Shown: positions 4,784-5,875 of the stretch, in pieces | Position numbering within the stretch: the first letter of the stretch is position 1 | Layout: each line of letters begins with the position of its first letter | Assembly: GCA_003533975.1 (NCBI GenBank) | Contig: DQCL01000243.1 | Location: 1-5,875, forward strand | Reading direction: 5' to 3' | From: Octadecabacter sp. | GTDB taxonomy: Bacteria; Pseudomonadota; Alphaproteobacteria; Rhodobacterales; Rhodobacteraceae | Length of the DNA stretch: 5,875 bases | Notes under the pieces: generated by a model | What the model was told of the DNA's origin: nothing | Database searches by the model: none | Seen by the model: only the letters and a program-made list of their open reading frames with translations | Made by a program: the position numbers and the translations under genes

Positions 4784-5875
4784 TTACAGTGCGGGGGTGA
4801 TCCCCCTATTCGTAATGGGGGGATTACCACGCCAGTACCCGATTTTCGAGGAGAGCTCATTGCTGTTTTTCTTAAGTCTACCGAACATTGCCTCAGCAAG
4901 TACGATAGCCTCCCGAGCTATTAAACTTGGCAATGTGTCTAGCCTCTTAAAGGCGCTAACGATCTCACTATCTTTCAGGTTTTTGCAGAGAGATACCTTT
5001 GCATTCTGTGACATTCCATCGAGGTTCCTTTTAGAAAGCTGGAGGCTTTCCGTTGCTAAACCGTTTGAAACAATTACGTCGTGTTCGTTCAATAAAATAT
5101 GATAATAGGAAGTTGCTTCACAAGTTTCGACGCGCTCTGCAATTGAAGATGTTAGGTGTTTAGCGGCGACAAATACCCTATCTGTGCCACACAGCAACTC
5201 AACCTCATAGCCTTCTAAAGCTACCCTATGTTGTGGCGATACAAAAAGGTCGTTGGCTGGAATTTTCGGAGCAATTGAACCTGCGAAAATGCGTATTGGC
5301 CGCTGATCTGGGAACCTTTTGAAAGTTGCTGACGATACATCAGTGCAACCGATCCACTGGATTTTCTTGCGCTTACCGCTCTCATTTAAAACGTATTCAC
5401 CAACGCGAAGCGTCTCGACTTTTCTGGGTCCCGAAGGCGTCATGATGTCCGTTCCGTCGCAGAAACAAATAAATACTGGCGGCGGCGAAAAGTCAGCGCT
5501 CCCCAATGCGATTGCGCCGTTACCGAAACCATCCATCAGCGCTTGAGTTCCGCTGCCGTCAGTTACAAAGAAAAGCCTCTCGTAAGACCCATCGATAACA
5601 ACAGAAATTACTGTAATTTGCTTGCCTTCAAGCGGATCAGGAACTTTATTATTAACAGGAAGATCGCCTGTGAGCTCTACAATGAAATTGTAGTTAACAC
5701 CGTTGATTATAACCGTGGTGTCGGGATCTTCTGCACCACCATTGTGATCAAGGATAATATCGCCATTCACACCGCTATCGAAAGTTATCTCGACTGTTGG
5801 CTGTTGGCTGGTTGAATCGACATTAAGTGCGGCATTATTAGCTGACGAGCCGTCGCCGCGTGCGTAAAAACTTAA
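4784..5875 (-). CDS. Hint_2 domain (Hedgehog/intein-like) protein, N-terminus outside the window
   Basis: The frame is open to the right edge: 363 residues are visible and the stop is TAA at 4784-4786. A GTG at 5768-5770 is an internal codon, because 35 further in-frame residues precede it. Numbering from that GTG, residues 1-100 are a beta-rich N-terminal part with Asp/Gly-rich turns. The Hint_2 domain begins at CFCDGT (Cys102 as candidate nucleophile). It continues through the GPRKVETLRVGEYVL and IQWIG segments and SPQH (178-181, equivalent to the Hint TxxH block), and ends with YYHILLNEHDVIVSNGLATES (two segments, 222-242). A helical tail reaches EAIVLAEAM (288-295), where such proteins usually end. 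About 33 extra residues then run through a hairpin sequence. No C-terminal intein splice junction is present. These proteins are frequent in Rhodobacteraceae and of unknown function. Base composition is far more A+T-rich than the neighbours (23 G+C of 60 at 5041-5100; 36 of 60 at 1081-1140 in the aldolase), suggesting foreign origin. Confidence 0.82.
   Translation of the reverse strand, partial: LSFYARGDGSSANNAALNVDSTSQQPTVEITFDSGVNGDIILDHNGGAEDPDTTVIINGVNYNFIVELTGDLPVNNKVPDPLEGKQITVISVVIDGSYERLFFVTDGSGTQALMDGFGNGAIALGSADFSPPPVFICFCDGTDIMTPSGPRKVETLRVGEYVLNESGKRKKIQWIGCTDVSSATFKRFPDQRPIRIFAGSIAPKIPANDLFVSPQHRVALEGYEVELLCGTDRVFVAAKHLTSSIAERVETCEATSYYHILLNEHDVIVSNGLATESLQLSKRNLDGMSQNAKVSLCKNLKDSEIVSAFKRLDTLPSLIAREAIVLAEAMFGRLKKNSNELSSKIGYWRGNPPITNRGITPAL
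4796..4828 (+). repeat. Inverted repeat / 15-bp hairpin at the 3' end of the Hint gene
   Basis: Bases 4796-4810 pair with 4814-4828 around a CGT loop. On the plus-strand RNA all 15 pairs form, two of them G-U (4799:4825 and 4807:4817). On the minus-strand RNA these two positions become A-C mismatches, so 13 of 15 pairs form. A C5/G5 block forms the core. No T-run follows on either side, so it is not a standard intrinsic terminator. It lies inside the last 15 or so codons of the Hint gene and could be a mobile-repeat unit, a binding site or a transcript-end structure. Confidence 0.6.

Noticed and set aside
4796..4828. Hairpin as an intrinsic terminator of the Hint gene
   Set aside because: It lies inside the coding frame before the stop and has no T-run on the minus strand. 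The minus-strand version also has two mismatches.
4797..5102. Plus-strand open frame opposite the 3' part of the Hint gene
   Set aside because: Serine-rich with no motif and no ribosome binding site. The minus-strand Hint frame is open for over 1 kb with recognised blocks.
5768..5770. GTG as the start of the Hint protein
   Set aside because: The frame stays open for 35 more codons to the window edge with similar composition, and no ribosome binding site is visible before the GTG.
5794..5815. Short tandem 7-base repeat (CTGTTGG-like)
   Set aside because: It only encodes a Ser/Gln/Pro/Thr linker (TSQQPT) in the Hint protein and is too short to be a meaningful repeat.
1..5875. CRISPR array, tRNA or rRNA gene, insertion sequence or defence operon
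   Set aside because: No repeat-spacer pattern, cloverleaf, transposase or known defence domain could be recognised on either strand.

Overview
The window looks like chromosomal DNA of an alphaproteobacterium, most likely a marine Rhodobacteraceae (Roseobacter group). The evidence is the style of the proteins: a PRPP synthetase with the alphaproteobacterial-type N-terminus, a UPF0260 cysteine-cluster protein, a stand-alone H-type lectin domain protein and a Hint_2 protein. This placement is an inference from recognition; no search was run.

Layout, left to right. (1) Bases 1-1629, plus strand: a tightly packed unit made of the 3' end of ribF (riboflavin kinase/FAD synthetase), a YcgN-type cysteine-cluster protein and a low-specificity L-threonine aldolase. 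Both gene junctions overlap. (2) Bases 1609-2976, minus strand: a two-gene unit of a DsbA-fold 2-hydroxychromene-2-carboxylate isomerase-like protein followed by an alpha/beta hydrolase. The hydrolase start codon directly abuts the stop of the isomerase, and its 3' end overlaps the aldolase gene by 21 bases. (3) A 97-base divergent intergenic region holds a plausible promoter for the minus-strand pair. (4) Bases 3074-4093, plus strand: prs, complete, the central PRPP-producing enzyme. (5) Bases 4105-4455, minus strand: a small H-type lectin domain protein, convergent with prs and separated from it by 11 bases. (6) Bases 4456-4783: no intact gene, but a frameshifted C-terminal remnant of an MFS transporter (best guess the TCR/Tet drug-efflux group). 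(7) From base 4784 to the right edge, minus strand: a Hint_2 (Hedgehog/intein-like) protein that runs off the window. It is clearly richer in A+T than the rest and has a 15-bp hairpin near its 3' end.

The left 4.45 kb reads as compact core chromosome. The right 1.4 kb reads as accessory DNA next to a decayed transporter, with a likely rearrangement junction near 4730-4800. I see no new defence, toxin or mobile system. The parts most worth a second look are the Hint protein with its odd tail and hairpin, the transporter remnant, and the conserved-looking but functionally obscure YcgN and H-lectin genes.
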